From an uncultured Eubacteriales bacterium (GTDB lineage: Bacteria > Bacillota > Clostridia > Oscillospirales > Oscillospiraceae), in contig URKW01000002.1 in assembly GCA_900548615.1 (NCBI GenBank), positions 1 to 58,379 of the forward strand: 58,379 nucleotides of DNA. The letters run 5' to 3'. The position numbers and the translations under genes were made by a program. A model generated the notes under the pieces. The model saw only the letters and a list, made by a program, of their open reading frames with translations, searched no databases and was not told the DNA's origin. Below are positions 18,866-27,815 of the stretch, piece after piece (position 1 is the stretch's first letter; each line of letters begins with the position of its first letter).

Positions 18866-19225
18866 ATGGCGAACATCACAGCCGGACAGGTTCTGGAGCA
18901 GGTGGACGCGCTGGTGCCCAACCAGTACACCCACAGCGAAAAGCTGCGGTGGCTGGCGCAGGCGGAGGGCTTCGTGCTGCGGGAGGTCTGCCGGGTGACG
19001 GGTAAGCTGGCAGAGCTGGAGGACAACTCGGCGCTGTCGGTGGGGGCTCCCTACGACGAGCTGTACCGCCACTATGTGGAGGCGCAGATCCACTACTGCA
19101 ACGGCGAAATGGCCCGGTACAACAGCGCCGCCGCCAACTGGAACAACGGTCTTTTGACCTATCGGGACTACGTATGCCGCACCACAGCGCCGGAGCGGGG
19201 CGTCAGAGCATTAAAGCTATGCTAA
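18866..19225 (+). CDS. putative head-tail connector/adaptor
   Basis: 119 residues, mostly helical, with PYDELYRHYVEAQIHYCNGEMARYNS in the second half. Size and place (after capsid and a small protein, before the large stabilising/tail protein) match gp6-like connectors that dock under the portal. Two ATGs occur; the one at 18866 has GGAGG at 8 nt, whereas the one at 18860 is only 2 nt from it. Confidence 0.55.
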   Translation: MANITAGQVLEQVDALVPNQYTHSEKLRWLAQAEGFVLREVCRVTGKLAELEDNSALSVGAPYDELYRHYVEAQIHYCNGEMARYNSAAANWNNGLLTYRDYVCRTTAPERGVRALKLC

Positions 19226-19230
19226 CACGG

Positions 19231-19259
19231 CGGGGCGGGAGGGGTTTCCTCCCGCCCCG
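19231..19259 (+). terminator. GC-rich hairpin between cassette genes
   Basis: Perfect 12-bp stem CGGGGCGGGAGG/CCTCCCGCCCCG with a 5-nt loop directly after the connector gene. There is no T-run, so it is more likely an mRNA stabiliser or partial terminator than a strong intrinsic terminator. Confidence 0.5.
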
Positions 19260-19279
19260 TGCAAGAAAGGGGGAACGGC

Positions 19280-20989
19280 ATGTTTCTATCACAATTCAAG
19301 GCGCCGGCGCAACAGCGCGTGACGGTCAGCAAGTTTGGGGGCTATGACGCGCGGCGCCGTGCGCCGCTGGGCTCCTTTGCCCGGATGGAGAACCTGACAG
19401 GGGACGGCTATCCCACGCTGTCGGTGCGGGAAAAGCGCAAGACTATCGCGGCGCTGGACAAGCCCAACGGCCTTGCCGCCAAGGACAGCCTGATCTGGGT
19501 GGACGGCAGGACGCTGTACATCAACGGTCTGGCCATCAATCTGGCGCTGACGGACGGTGAAAAGCAGTTGGTCAGCATGGGCGCGTATCTGCTGATCTGG
19601 CCCGACAAGAAATACGTCAACACCCAGAACCTCTGCGACCGGGGCAGTCTGGAAAACGCCATCCAGACCACCGGCGCCGTCACCTACGCCCTGTGCCGCG
19701 CCGACGGCACGGAATACGAGGGCTATACCACCGGGGCGGCGGCTCCCGCCAGCGCCGAAAGCGGCGACCTGTGGCTGGACACCGGCAGCGGCGCGGCGCT
19801 GATGCGCTATGACGGCGTGATGTGGCAGGCGGTGGACGACGCCGCGTTGAAGCTCAGCTCCGCAGGCATCGGAACGGGCTTCTCCGCTGGGGACGGCGTG
19901 ACCCTCTCCGGCTGCACCGGCGCTGCGGCGGACGGCACATGGACGCTGCTGCAATGCAGCGACAATGCCATCGTCATCGGCACGGTGGCCGCCATTGAGG
20001 GGGAGCAGACCACCGCCGTGACGGTGCGGCGCTATGTGCCGGACATGGACTTTGTGGTGGAGTGCGGCAACCGGCTGTGGGGCTGCAAGTACGGCATCGT
20101 GGACGGCCAGAGCGTCAACGCCGTGTACGGCAGCGCACTGGGGGATTTCCGCAACTGGAACACCTTCGCCGGGCTGTCCACCGACAGCTACGCCGCCAAC
20201 CGGGGCAGCGACGGCGTGTTCACCGGGGCGGCGGTCTATCTGGGCACGGTGCTGTTTTTCAAGGAGAACAGCATGGAGCGGCTGTACATCAGCGCCTCCG
20301 GCGCGCACCAGATTACGTCGCTGCAATGCCCCGGCGTGAGGCAGGGCAGCGGACGCTCTCTGGCGGTGGTGGACAGCGTGCTGTATTTTCACGGCGCTGG
20401 CGGCGTATACGCCTTTGACGGCAGCATGCCCCAGCTGGTATCCGCCGCCTTCGGCGACGAGCGGTACGAAAGCGCCGTGGGCGGGGCGGCAGAGGGTCAC
20501 TACTGGCTGTCGGCGCGGCGAAACGGTGCGGATCACCTATTTGTCTACGATACCGCCCGAAAGCTGTGGTTCCGGCAGGATGGGCTGCGGGTGAAGCAGT
20601 TCGCCCTGTCCGGCGGCGTGCTGTACGGCCTGACGGCGGACGGCGTGACGGCGCTGCAGGGCGGCAGCGAGGCAGACGAGACGGACATCGACTGGTACGC
20701 CGAGACCGGCGATTTGGGTATGGACACGCCGGAGCAGAAGTATTTGCAGCGCGTTGAGCTGCGGCTGCTTCCGGAGTACGGCGCGTGGGTGAAGGCCTAT
20801 GTCAGCTATGACGAGGGGCGGCACTGGCAGTACGCCGGAGAGTTGAAGGGTCAGCAGCGTCTGCGGGCGGGATTGCTGGCGGTGCGGCCGGTGCGATGTC
20901 CCCAGCTGCGGCTGCGGCTGGAGGGGCACGGCAACTGCCGGATCTACAGCGTCAGCGCCGTGTATGAGAAAGGAAGTGACCTGCCATGA
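19280..20989 (+). CDS. large beta-rich virion protein (DNA-stabilisation/tail-hub-like)
   Basis: 569 residues rich in beta strands. It holds repeated propeller-like blades (WGCKYGIVDG, SVLYFHGAGGVYAFDG, LFVYDTARKLWF, VLYGLTADGV) and an inserted domain at ~165-255. The blade content recalls the P22 gp10-type packaged-DNA stabilisation protein that closes the portal channel. That is an analogy from fold and gene order, not a motif match. The ATG at 19280 has GGGGGAA upstream. The stop overlaps the next ATG. Confidence 0.6.
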   Translation: MFLSQFKAPAQQRVTVSKFGGYDARRRAPLGSFARMENLTGDGYPTLSVREKRKTIAALDKPNGLAAKDSLIWVDGRTLYINGLAINLALTDGEKQLVSMGAYLLIWPDKKYVNTQNLCDRGSLENAIQTTGAVTYALCRADGTEYEGYTTGAAAPASAESGDLWLDTGSGAALMRYDGVMWQAVDDAALKLSSAGIGTGFSAGDGVTLSGCTGAAADGTWTLLQCSDNAIVIGTVAAIEGEQTTAVTVRRYVPDMDFVVECGNRLWGCKYGIVDGQSVNAVYGSALGDFRNWNTFAGLSTDSYAANRGSDGVFTGAAVYLGTVLFFKENSMERLYISASGAHQITSLQCPGVRQGSGRSLAVVDSVLYFHGAGGVYAFDGSMPQLVSAAFGDERYESAVGGAAEGHYWLSARRNGADHLFVYDTARKLWFRQDGLRVKQFALSGGVLYGLTADGVTALQGGSEADETDIDWYAETGDLGMDTPEQKYLQRVELRLLPEYGAWVKAYVSYDEGRHWQYAGELKGQQRLRAGLLAVRPVRCPQLRLRLEGHGNCRIYSVSAVYEKGSDLP

Positions 20990-21750
20990 GCGAGCTTCTC
21001 ATGCCGCCCTACCCCAACGGGTCGGTGCAGCAGCAGCTGACCCAGCAGTATTCCTACCTGTTCCAGATGGCCCAGCAGCTGAACATGGCGCTGTCGGCGC
21101 TGGAGGGCGGCACGGTCAGCAACGGAAGCGGCAGCGGCCAGCAGCGAAAGAGCGGCGGCGCGGCGTCCGCCGCCGGAAAGGCGGCGCTGGAGAACGCGGA
21201 GCAGTTCCAGAACCTGCGGGCCATGATCGTCAAGACCGCCAAGCAGGTGTCCCGGAACATGGAGCAGCTGGAGACGCGGCTCAGCGCGGAGTACGTGGCC
21301 TCCTCCCAGTTCGGCACCTACGTGCAGCGGCTCAGCGCCTATCTGGAGGCCAACCCGGAGGCGCTGACCCAGTACTACAGCTTTTGCAGCGATCTGGCCG
21401 CCAACGTGGCGGCGGTGGACGCCGCCTTTTCCACCTATAAGCTGGACACGGAGGGCTATATCCGCACCGGCATCGTCTACTACGACGGCCCCGCCCCGGT
21501 CTACGGCGTGGCGGTGGGCCAGAACCTGACCACCACGGAGATCGACGGCCAGCAAGTGGTGGAGCAGAACAACTTCCGGGCGGTGTTCACCGCCCAGCGT
21601 CTCAGCTTCTGGCAGGACAGCACGGAGATCGCCTATGTGTCCAACAACCGGCTGTATATCACCAACATCACCGTGCTGGACAGCATCAGCATCGGCCATT
21701 GGCGCATGGACAGCGGCAATGGCCTGGCATTCAAATGGATCGGAGGATAA
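20986..21750 (+). CDS. tail-associated virion protein
   Basis: 254 residues. The N-terminal half is helical and Gln/Ser/Gly-rich (with a low-complexity linker near residues 40-60). A coiled segment follows, and the C-terminal ~90 residues are beta-rich and end ISIGHWRMDSGNGLAFKWIGG. It starts inside the stop of the preceding gene (ATGA). The order, directly before the fibre gene, suggests a structural link between tail and fibre. I do not recognise the family. Confidence 0.55.
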   Translation: MSELLMPPYPNGSVQQQLTQQYSYLFQMAQQLNMALSALEGGTVSNGSGSGQQRKSGGAASAAGKAALENAEQFQNLRAMIVKTAKQVSRNMEQLETRLSAEYVASSQFGTYVQRLSAYLEANPEALTQYYSFCSDLAANVAAVDAAFSTYKLDTEGYIRTGIVYYDGPAPVYGVAVGQNLTTTEIDGQQVVEQNNFRAVFTAQRLSFWQDSTEIAYVSNNRLYITNITVLDSISIGHWRMDSGNGLAFKWIGG

Positions 21751-21754
21751 CACC

Positions 21755-23329
21755 ATGGCCGTAACAGAAAAAGATTTCACGCTGTCCTGGGGCGATATCA
21801 CCATCGGTGCGCCCAACACCATCGCGGTAACGCGCCCCTCGTCCCAGTACAGCTTCCGCTTCCGCTGCGAATTTCAGGGCGTCACTGTCAACCTGACCGC
21901 ACCGGAGCTGATGATCGTCTCGCAGGACGATACCCGCGTGGTGTTCCAGTGGACGCCGAACGAGAGCCTGTCGCTGGCCATTCCCGACAGCGTGTCCGGC
22001 ACGGGAACGCTGACCATGACGGTGGCCTACACCAGCAGGTTCGAGCAGCTCAGCAACCCGGAATTCTGCGTCAAGACCTACGACTTCACCGCCTATGTGC
22101 CGGACAGCATGCGGCCCAGTGCCACGCTGACGGTGGCGCTGGTGAACGACAACGCCCTGCTGGAGCAATGGGGACTGTGGGTGCGGGGCATGAGCTGCCT
22201 GCAATACGCGGTGGAGGCCAGTGCCGTAGGCGGCGCGACACTGAAAAGCTGCCGCTTCACCTTTGCAGGACAGACCGTCAGCGGCTTTTCCGGCGTGACC
22301 GCGCCCATCGGCATGGCGGGCACCCTGACGCCTGCCGCCGTGGTGACGGACTCCCGGGGACGCACCACCACAGTGTCCGCCGCTCCTGTGGCGGTGTTCG
22401 ATTACCAGACACCGTCGCTGCGGACGTCGGTAGCCTACCGGTGCAACGCCGCCGGTGTGGAGGACAGCGGCGGCGCGTGTCTGCAGGTAAAGGCCGCCGG
22501 CTCCTGCTGGCCGCTGGACGGCCGCAACACCGTGACACTGCGGGCCCGTTACCGCCCGGTGGGCGGCGTGTACGGCGGCTACACCACGCTGGTCAGCGGT
22601 CTGACCGCGCAGATCGCGGATTCGCTGGACAAGGACACCACCTATGAGGTGGAGCTGTCCGCCGTGGACACGGTGGGCAGCGTCCGGGCCGTCAGCTATA
22701 CGTCCTCCAACGCGTCGGTGGCCTTCCACCTGCGCAGCGGCGGCGTAGGCGCCGCCTTCGGCAAGCTGGCGGACAGCGCCGCGCTGCAATGCGCGTGGGA
22801 TGCCAGCTTCGACGGCGACATGACGGTGGTGGGTCAGCTGGCAGCGGGCAGCCTCACCGTAGGCGGCAGGACGCTGGTGGATCTGCTGTATCCCATCGGG
22901 TCGCTGTACCTGTCCACCGCCGAAACAGACCCCGGCACGACGCTGGGCGGCACGTGGCAGCGGATCGAGGATCGCTTCCTGCTGGCGGCAGGCCAGACCT
23001 ATGCCGCCGGAGCCACCGGTGGTCAGGCGGCGCTGACGCTGACGGAGCAGCAGCTGCCGCCCCACATCCATCACGTGGAGGGCTTCACCAGCGTGGACTC
23101 CACCACTCACGACCACGGCGTGCCCAACGTGATCCAGGGCGGCTCCGGCGGCGAGGCCTATGCGGAAAGCTGGAGCGGCGGCACCGGAAGACGCGAGCTG
23201 ACCACCAGCGCCATCTGCATCAACCACGACCACACGGTGGATCTGGATTCCCAGCCCTGCGGCGGTGGAGAAGCCGTCGGCATCCTGCCGCCCTATCTGG
23301 CGGTGTACGTGTGGCAGCGGGTAAGCTGA
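21755..23329 (+). CDS. tail fibre/baseplate-type receptor-binding protein
   Basis: 524 residues. The first ~350 residues are repeated beta-sandwich-like units, with the DUF859-like strand pattern (FAGQTVSGFSG...VVTDSRGRTTTVS). The C-terminal ~130 residues form a baseplate collar-like domain: YPIGSLYLSTAETDPGTTLG near residue 385, LPPHIHHVEGF (His-rich), and the ending ILPPYLAVYVWQR. This C-terminal domain is common in phage fibres that touch the host surface. The ATG at 21755 has CGGAGG 8 nt upstream. Confidence 0.8.
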   Translation: MAVTEKDFTLSWGDITIGAPNTIAVTRPSSQYSFRFRCEFQGVTVNLTAPELMIVSQDDTRVVFQWTPNESLSLAIPDSVSGTGTLTMTVAYTSRFEQLSNPEFCVKTYDFTAYVPDSMRPSATLTVALVNDNALLEQWGLWVRGMSCLQYAVEASAVGGATLKSCRFTFAGQTVSGFSGVTAPIGMAGTLTPAAVVTDSRGRTTTVSAAPVAVFDYQTPSLRTSVAYRCNAAGVEDSGGACLQVKAAGSCWPLDGRNTVTLRARYRPVGGVYGGYTTLVSGLTAQIADSLDKDTTYEVELSAVDTVGSVRAVSYTSSNASVAFHLRSGGVGAAFGKLADSAALQCAWDASFDGDMTVVGQLAAGSLTVGGRTLVDLLYPIGSLYLSTAETDPGTTLGGTWQRIEDRFLLAAGQTYAAGATGGQAALTLTEQQLPPHIHHVEGFTSVDSTTHDHGVPNVIQGGSGGEAYAESWSGGTGRRELTTSAICINHDHTVDLDSQPCGGGEAVGILPPYLAVYVWQRVS

Positions 23330-23357
23330 ATACTATATATATTTAGGAGGTTTTTCT

Positions 23358-24503
23358 ATGGCATCTACTTACCGTCAGGTGGGCTTCGGCTCCACCGGCA
23401 GCGCCGTCTCGAAATTGCAGACGATTTTGAACCAGCACGGCTACGGTCTGGCCGTGGACGGCATCTTCGGTGAAAAAACCCGCGCCGCCGTCCGGGACTA
23501 TCAGAAGCGGTACAACCTGAAGCTGGACGGCATCGCGGGCCCGGAGACATGGGGCAGTCTGCTGGGTCAGAACGGCAGCAGCAGCAACGGCAGCTACACC
23601 GGCGGCGGCAGCTCCGGCAAGACCAGTACGTCCACCAACCTGCCGCTGGGCAAGGTATCCGACGGCACCGCCGCCGCGCTGGATCGGCTGGAAAAGGGCT
23701 ACACGCCCTCCAGCGACGTGGAGGCGGAGCAGGCGCTGCTGGACAGTCTGGCGCAGCTGCGCCCCGGCGATTACGAATCCGATTTCACGGCGCAGCTGGA
23801 CGCGCTGTATCAGGAGATCAGCAGCCGTCCCGGCTTTTCCTATGACCCCGGCTCCGACGCGGCGTACCAGTCCTACGCCTTGCAATATGCCCGACAGGGC
23901 CGGGCCGCCATGGCCGACACGCTGGGCCAGACTGCCCACCTCACCGGCGGCTACGGCTCCAGCTACGCACAGTCCGCCGCCCAGCAGTCCTATCAGCGGT
24001 ATTTGCAGCAGCTGTCCGACGTGCTGCCCCAGCTGCAATCCGCCGCCTACAGCCGCTACCGCGACGAGGGCGACGCGCTGCTGGACCGCTATAAGCTGCT
24101 GCAGGGGCAGGACGAGGAGGCCTACGGCCGCTGGCAGGATCTGGTGAGCGCGTGGCAGAAGGAGGTCTCGCAGGCCCAGAGCCGCTACGACCAGATCAGC
24201 AGCCGCGACTTGAAGAATTACCAGCTGCTGCTGGACTATTTCGCCGACAAGGCCGCCGCCGAGCAGAAGGGTCTGCACACCTCCAAGACGGACGAGAGCG
24301 CCCTGTCCAGCATCGGCAACACCGCCTCGCTGAGCTCCACGGCGGCGGAAAGTCTGGAGCGGGCCATGAACAACTATCTGAAAAGCGGAAACGCCCAGCA
24401 GGCCGATACGCTGCTGAATCAGTACAAAAACCGCATGACGCCCGCGCAAAAGGCCCGTTTTGAGGCACTTTTCGCCGCGTGGAACCGCCCCTTGAGCTGG
24501 TAG
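23358..24503 (+). CDS. peptidoglycan-binding-domain virion protein
   Basis: 381 residues. Residues 5-70 are a PG_binding_1 domain: VSKLQTILNQHGY...VDGIFGEKTRAAVRDYQKRY...DGIAGPETWGSL. A Ser/Gly linker follows, then a long helical, coiled-coil-like part (residues ~105-360, rich in Tyr, Gln and Asp). No catalytic hydrolase domain is visible, so it is not a classical endolysin; it may guide cell-wall contact or act as an internal ejection protein. It is the last gene of the cassette and has AGGAGG upstream. Confidence 0.78.
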   Translation: MASTYRQVGFGSTGSAVSKLQTILNQHGYGLAVDGIFGEKTRAAVRDYQKRYNLKLDGIAGPETWGSLLGQNGSSSNGSYTGGGSSGKTSTSTNLPLGKVSDGTAAALDRLEKGYTPSSDVEAEQALLDSLAQLRPGDYESDFTAQLDALYQEISSRPGFSYDPGSDAAYQSYALQYARQGRAAMADTLGQTAHLTGGYGSSYAQSAAQQSYQRYLQQLSDVLPQLQSAAYSRYRDEGDALLDRYKLLQGQDEEAYGRWQDLVSAWQKEVSQAQSRYDQISSRDLKNYQLLLDYFADKAAAEQKGLHTSKTDESALSSIGNTASLSSTAAESLERAMNNYLKSGNAQQADTLLNQYKNRMTPAQKARFEALFAAWNRPLSW

Positions 24504-24657
24504 TTCTTTCCATTCTCTCCCGTTGGTCGAGAAAATTATGGTTGCTTTTAGGGCCATAATATGGTAGGATGGTTTTAAGCGCTGTGACCTGATGGGCGGC
24601 GCTGTTTTCCACGAGCCGGGCGGCACGTTTCCCGGCCACGCGAAAGGAGAAAAAAGA

Positions 24658-25581
24658 ATGAAAGAATATAACGATTGCTTTGTTCAGACTTCCCCCGTGA
24701 ACGGGCGCGCTTTTTCCCGGCTGCTGGTTCTGCTCCTGTCTCTGGTGATGGCGCTGGCGCTGGTGGGCTGCGGCGGCGACAAGACGCCCGACAACTCCGA
24801 CGACGCCAATGGCAATCCCCCTGTCGTGGAGCCGGACGACACCGAAAACCGCGTAGAGCCCGCTCCCGTTGTGGAGCCCAAGGACATGGAGGCCACCTTT
24901 GCCAAGTACAAGGATGTGTACGCATGGCTGGAGGTTCCCGACTTTTCCAAGATCCTGGGCACCGACCACGAGCTGTCCTACCCTGTGGCGCAGCATCCCA
25001 CGGATCGCAACTACTACCTCAGCCGCGATCTGGACGGTAACAGCAACAAGGCCGGCACCATTTTCAGCGAGGCTACCTGCGAGGGCAAGACCATCAACAG
25101 CCGTGATCTGAACGATCCCGTCACCGTGCTGTACGGCCACAATCAGGCCAACCGCACCATGTTCGGCGGCCTGCAGAGTATGCTGAAGAATCTGGATTTC
25201 AGCGAGCAGCATCTGGTGTATATGTATCAGAAGGATCGCCGCGTGACCTATCAGATCGTGGGCGGCGTGCAGTATGATACCAGCCACATCATTTACTACC
25301 ATGACTTTACCAACGCCGATGTGTTCAACAGCTTCTTCGACCAGCTGTGGAAGGAGACGGACGGCACCACCAATCTGGACAAGGCCAATAAGCCTGTGGC
25401 CGGCGACCGGGTGCTGATCCTGTCGGTGTGCAAGAACGGCGACGACAACCACCGTTATCTGATCGTCTGCAAGATGATCGAGGACACCGCCGATCCCACC
25501 ACCTGGCCCCTGAAGGACGCTGCGGCTGCCGCCACCGGCACGACCACCACCAAGACCGACACCACCGCAAAGACCCACTAA
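24658..25581 (+). CDS. class B-like sortase with lipoprotein signal
   Basis: 307 residues. A hydrophobic N-terminal segment ends in the lipobox LVGC (Cys near residue 37), so the enzyme is probably lipid-anchored outside the membrane. A Pro/Asp-rich linker is followed by a sortase B-type domain: YPVAQHPTDRNYYLSRDLDG, LYGHN (catalytic His), ILSVC (catalytic Cys) and HRYLIV (catalytic Arg). Sortases join proteins to cell wall or pili. No LPxTG or NPQTN substrate was found in the window. The ATG at 24658 follows AAAGGAG. The C-terminal 25 residues are Thr/Ala-rich and disordered. Confidence 0.87.
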   Translation: MKEYNDCFVQTSPVNGRAFSRLLVLLLSLVMALALVGCGGDKTPDNSDDANGNPPVVEPDDTENRVEPAPVVEPKDMEATFAKYKDVYAWLEVPDFSKILGTDHELSYPVAQHPTDRNYYLSRDLDGNSNKAGTIFSEATCEGKTINSRDLNDPVTVLYGHNQANRTMFGGLQSMLKNLDFSEQHLVYMYQKDRRVTYQIVGGVQYDTSHIIYYHDFTNADVFNSFFDQLWKETDGTTNLDKANKPVAGDRVLILSVCKNGDDNHRYLIVCKMIEDTADPTTWPLKDAAAAATGTTTTKTDTTAKTH

Positions 25582-25590
25582 AGAGTAAAA

Positions 25591-25626
25591 AAGAGCCCTG
25601 TTCCGCAAGGAACAGGGCTCTTTTTT
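25591..25626 (+). terminator. intrinsic terminator after sortase gene
   Basis: Stem AAGAGCCCTGTTCC/GGAACAGGGCTCTT with a GCAA loop and six T residues, right after the sortase stop. The flanking A-run allows use in both directions, so it may also end the convergent rhomboid-like gene. Confidence 0.92.
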
Positions 25627-25665
25627 ATACGTCAGAGAAATAACAAGCTTTCCCATAAAACGTTT

Positions 25666-26535
25666 TCACTCCGTGAAGTGGACGTGGGTAAAAATGTGAT
25701 CCTGACAGAAGCAGTGATAGCCGGCGCATTTGCTGCAATAGCGGAACTGCAGGTCGGGATAATCGGTATCCGTGCGGCCACAGACGGCACACTTGTGATG
25801 ATAGCCCTGCTGTTGTTCCTGCTTTTGCTGCTGTTGAGCCGCCCGCTTGAACTGCACCGTCTGGGGACGGTGGCGGTAGGCGGCGCGGTCGGCCATGTAA
25901 TGTACCTCCGGCCAGATGAACACGGCAAAGTTCAGCAGAGCAATCACCGGCAGCAGCGCGCCACCCCAGTTGCCCGCCAGCAGGCTGCGCACCACGTCAA
26001 CGGCGAACAGCGCCGCGTCCAGATAGGCCAGCCATTTCATCTTGATGGGGACAATGAAGAACAGCAGCACCTGCGTATCCGGGAACAGGAACGCGAAGGC
26101 GAAGAACATGGACAGGTTCACGTAGTAGGAGCCCGCCACGGTGTAGCTCTGTCCGGAGATCAGGCTGGCGATCAGCACACCGACTGCCGTCAGCAGCACG
26201 CCGCTGATGTAGTAAAGGGTAAACTTGGCGGTGCCCCACTGGCGCTCCAGCGTGGAGCCGATCCAGTAGTAGAAATACAGGCTGATCAGCAGCCAGAAGA
26301 TGCCGCTGCTGGTGGGAACGAACACGTAAGTGATGATGCGCCACAGCTCGCCCTTCAGCACGGCGGAGGTGTTCAGCGTCAGGAACGCCAAGGCGTTGGC
26401 GTCGTTGGCCTGGGTGAACATCATCAGAAGATAGACGATCACGTTGCCTGCCACGATGTAGAGCATCAGATTGGGGATGCCGAAACGGGGGTGCCGGGCG
26501 CAGAAGCGCTGCACCGCGTCATAGAGCTTTTTCAA
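25666..26535 (-). CDS. rhomboid-like membrane protein, probably non-proteolytic
   Basis: 289 residues with about six membrane helices. The topology and TM-2 region (WRIITYVFVP, YYWIGSTLERQWG) are rhomboid-like. However, the helix that should carry the catalytic GxSG reads AGSYYVNLS, and the partner His is not evident, so it may be a pseudoprotease. The C-terminal ~55 residues form a Cys/His-rich domain (CAVCG...YCSKCAGYHCFCQDH), a probable zinc site in the cytoplasm. The start is TTG at 26535 with AGGAGG upstream. Function unknown. Confidence 0.7.
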   Translation of the reverse strand: MKKLYDAVQRFCARHPRFGIPNLMLYIVAGNVIVYLLMMFTQANDANALAFLTLNTSAVLKGELWRIITYVFVPTSSGIFWLLISLYFYYWIGSTLERQWGTAKFTLYYISGVLLTAVGVLIASLISGQSYTVAGSYYVNLSMFFAFAFLFPDTQVLLFFIVPIKMKWLAYLDAALFAVDVVRSLLAGNWGGALLPVIALLNFAVFIWPEVHYMADRAAYRHRPQTVQFKRAAQQQQKQEQQQGYHHKCAVCGRTDTDYPDLQFRYCSKCAGYHCFCQDHIFTHVHFTE

Positions 26536-26635
26536 GGAAGGTTCCTCCTGTTGGTTTGAATGGGACTTTGCGTTACATTGTACCCTATATGGTGGGAAAA
26601 GTCATTACTATTTTTTGAATAATTGCGGAAAAGAT

Positions 26636-26990
26636 GTTTCGCGCTTCCGAGCGTGAGGTACTTTTGGCCGCTGCCGCTAACTTTATCAACGGTAGAAATG
26701 GAATCGCTGTACGGCGGCGCGATGAGGGGAGCGATCCGAGCGCTGCCAGTGGCAGATATAGCAAGCCGTTTTCAAGGCAGTACCCCGTTCAGCGGGCACG
26801 AAGGTGCCCACTGGACGGATGGCACAACGAGGGCCAATGCCGTTACGAAATTTTGGGCACCGCAACAGGATCATGCCGCCCTACGAAACGGTTTGGTGAA
26901 TGCCGTAGGGGCCGATGCCCACATCGGCCCACACGAAATGGTACGAAAAATGTGCGTAGGGGCGGGGTTCTACCCCGCCCGCCAACATAT
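26636..26990. repeat. long mosaic intergenic repeat, copy C (partly inverted)
   Basis: In the 576-nt gap before the TetR gene. GCCGCTGCCGCTAACTTTAT near 26669 is the inverse of a block in 31512-32170, while GGGGAGCGATCCGAGCGCTG near 26726 and GAAATTTTGGGCACCGCAAC near 26848 occur there in the same orientation. GTAGGGGC-type elements sit near 26908 and 26956. It is a patchwork of the same modules rather than a simple copy. Confidence 0.78.
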
Positions 26991-27046
26991 AGACTGCGCC
27001 ATTACACATCTTCCCCCCAACTTTCACAATGTAAACAGACAAATAC

Positions 27047-27075
27047 TTGACACCGTTCCGGTTTCACGTTATGAT
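27047..27075 (+). promoter_or_regulatory. promoter of the TetR-family gene
   Basis: TTGACA (27047-27052), a spacer of exactly 17 nt and TATGAT (27070-27075), 36 nt before the start codon. Confidence 0.85.
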
Positions 27076-27111
27076 AAGATTCGGAAAAATTCATTGAGGG
27101 GTTCACTGATT

Positions 27112-27714
27112 ATGGCAGAAAGACTCACCCCCCGCAAGCAGCAGGCGCTGGAAATGCGTAGCCGCATCCAGAATGTGGCGCTGGATCTGTTTGACCGGGA
27201 GGGCTTTGAAAATGTATCCGTGGAGGAGATCGCCCAGAAGGCGGGCTGCTCCGTGGGCAATATCTACCATTACTTCAAGAGCAAGGACGAGCTGGCCATT
27301 CAGGTCACCAGCCATGTGGACGCGGCGTACCTGACGCTGGAGGCGGAATATCTGGCGGACAGTACCCGTACTTCCCGTGAAAAGCTGCTGGACTTCGTGG
27401 GTCAGTCCCTGCGGATCAGCAGCAGCGACCCGGTGCTGTACAAGGCGTTCATCCACGCCATGAAGTATCCGGAGCAAGGTGCCTTGCAGCGCAACGAGCA
27501 CCGCATCTACTTCCGTGTGCTGTTGGAGCTGGTGGAGCTGTGCCGCCGGGACGGCTTTATCGATGCCCGGTATGACGGCGACATGGCAGTGGAGTATCTG
27601 GTGACGCTGCACCGCGGCACACTGCTGGAGTGGCGCATCTACGAGGGGAACTTCGATATCGCCCAGCGGGGCATCGCCATGGCGGAGATCCTGCTGCGGG
27701 GATGGGAAGCGTAA
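27112..27714 (+). CDS. TetR/AcrR family regulator
   Basis: 200 residues. Residues ~18-65 form the TetR DNA-binding domain (IQNVALDLFDREGFENVSVE, then CSVGNIYHYFKSKDEL). The all-helical C-terminal part would bind a ligand. The ATG at 27112 follows GAGGGG. It is monocistronic: its own promoter precedes it and a strong terminator follows. The divergent neighbour is a rhomboid-like gene and the downstream operon is buk-iorAB, so it could control either; no operator repeat was identified. Confidence 0.9.
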   Translation: MAERLTPRKQQALEMRSRIQNVALDLFDREGFENVSVEEIAQKAGCSVGNIYHYFKSKDELAIQVTSHVDAAYLTLEAEYLADSTRTSREKLLDFVGQSLRISSSDPVLYKAFIHAMKYPEQGALQRNEHRIYFRVLLELVELCRRDGFIDARYDGDMAVEYLVTLHRGTLLEWRIYEGNFDIAQRGIAMAEILLRGWEA

Positions 27715-27722
27715 TATAACCG

Positions 27723-27765
27723 GAAGGTATTTGGTCGATTTCACGACCAAATACCTTCTTTTTTG
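27723..27765 (+). terminator. intrinsic terminator after TetR gene
   Basis: Stem GAAGGTATTTGGTCG/CGACCAAATACCTTC with a 6-nt loop and six T residues. It insulates the regulator from the buk promoter downstream. Confidence 0.93.
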
Positions 27766-27815
27766 TTCACAACGCCGATATTTTTCAAAGCGTCCGACAC
27801 AACGGGAAAACGCCG

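Larger units (their letters stand above)
13868..24503 (+). mobile_element. compact virion-gene cassette without terminase or integrase
   Basis: Ten same-strand genes encode a short-tailed (podovirus-like) particle: portal, Prp-like protease, scaffold-like protein, N4-gp56-type capsid, two small head proteins, a 569-residue beta-rich protein, a tail-associated protein, a fibre and a peptidoglycan-binding protein. Genes are tightly packed, with several ATGA overlaps. I see no terminase, integrase, repressor, replication or lysis gene inside or beside it. No att repeats were recognised. Base use looks like the host. It may be a decayed prophage, or a domesticated particle (gene-transfer agent or similar). 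A ~460-nt dispersed repeat splits scaffold from capsid. Confidence 0.85.
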
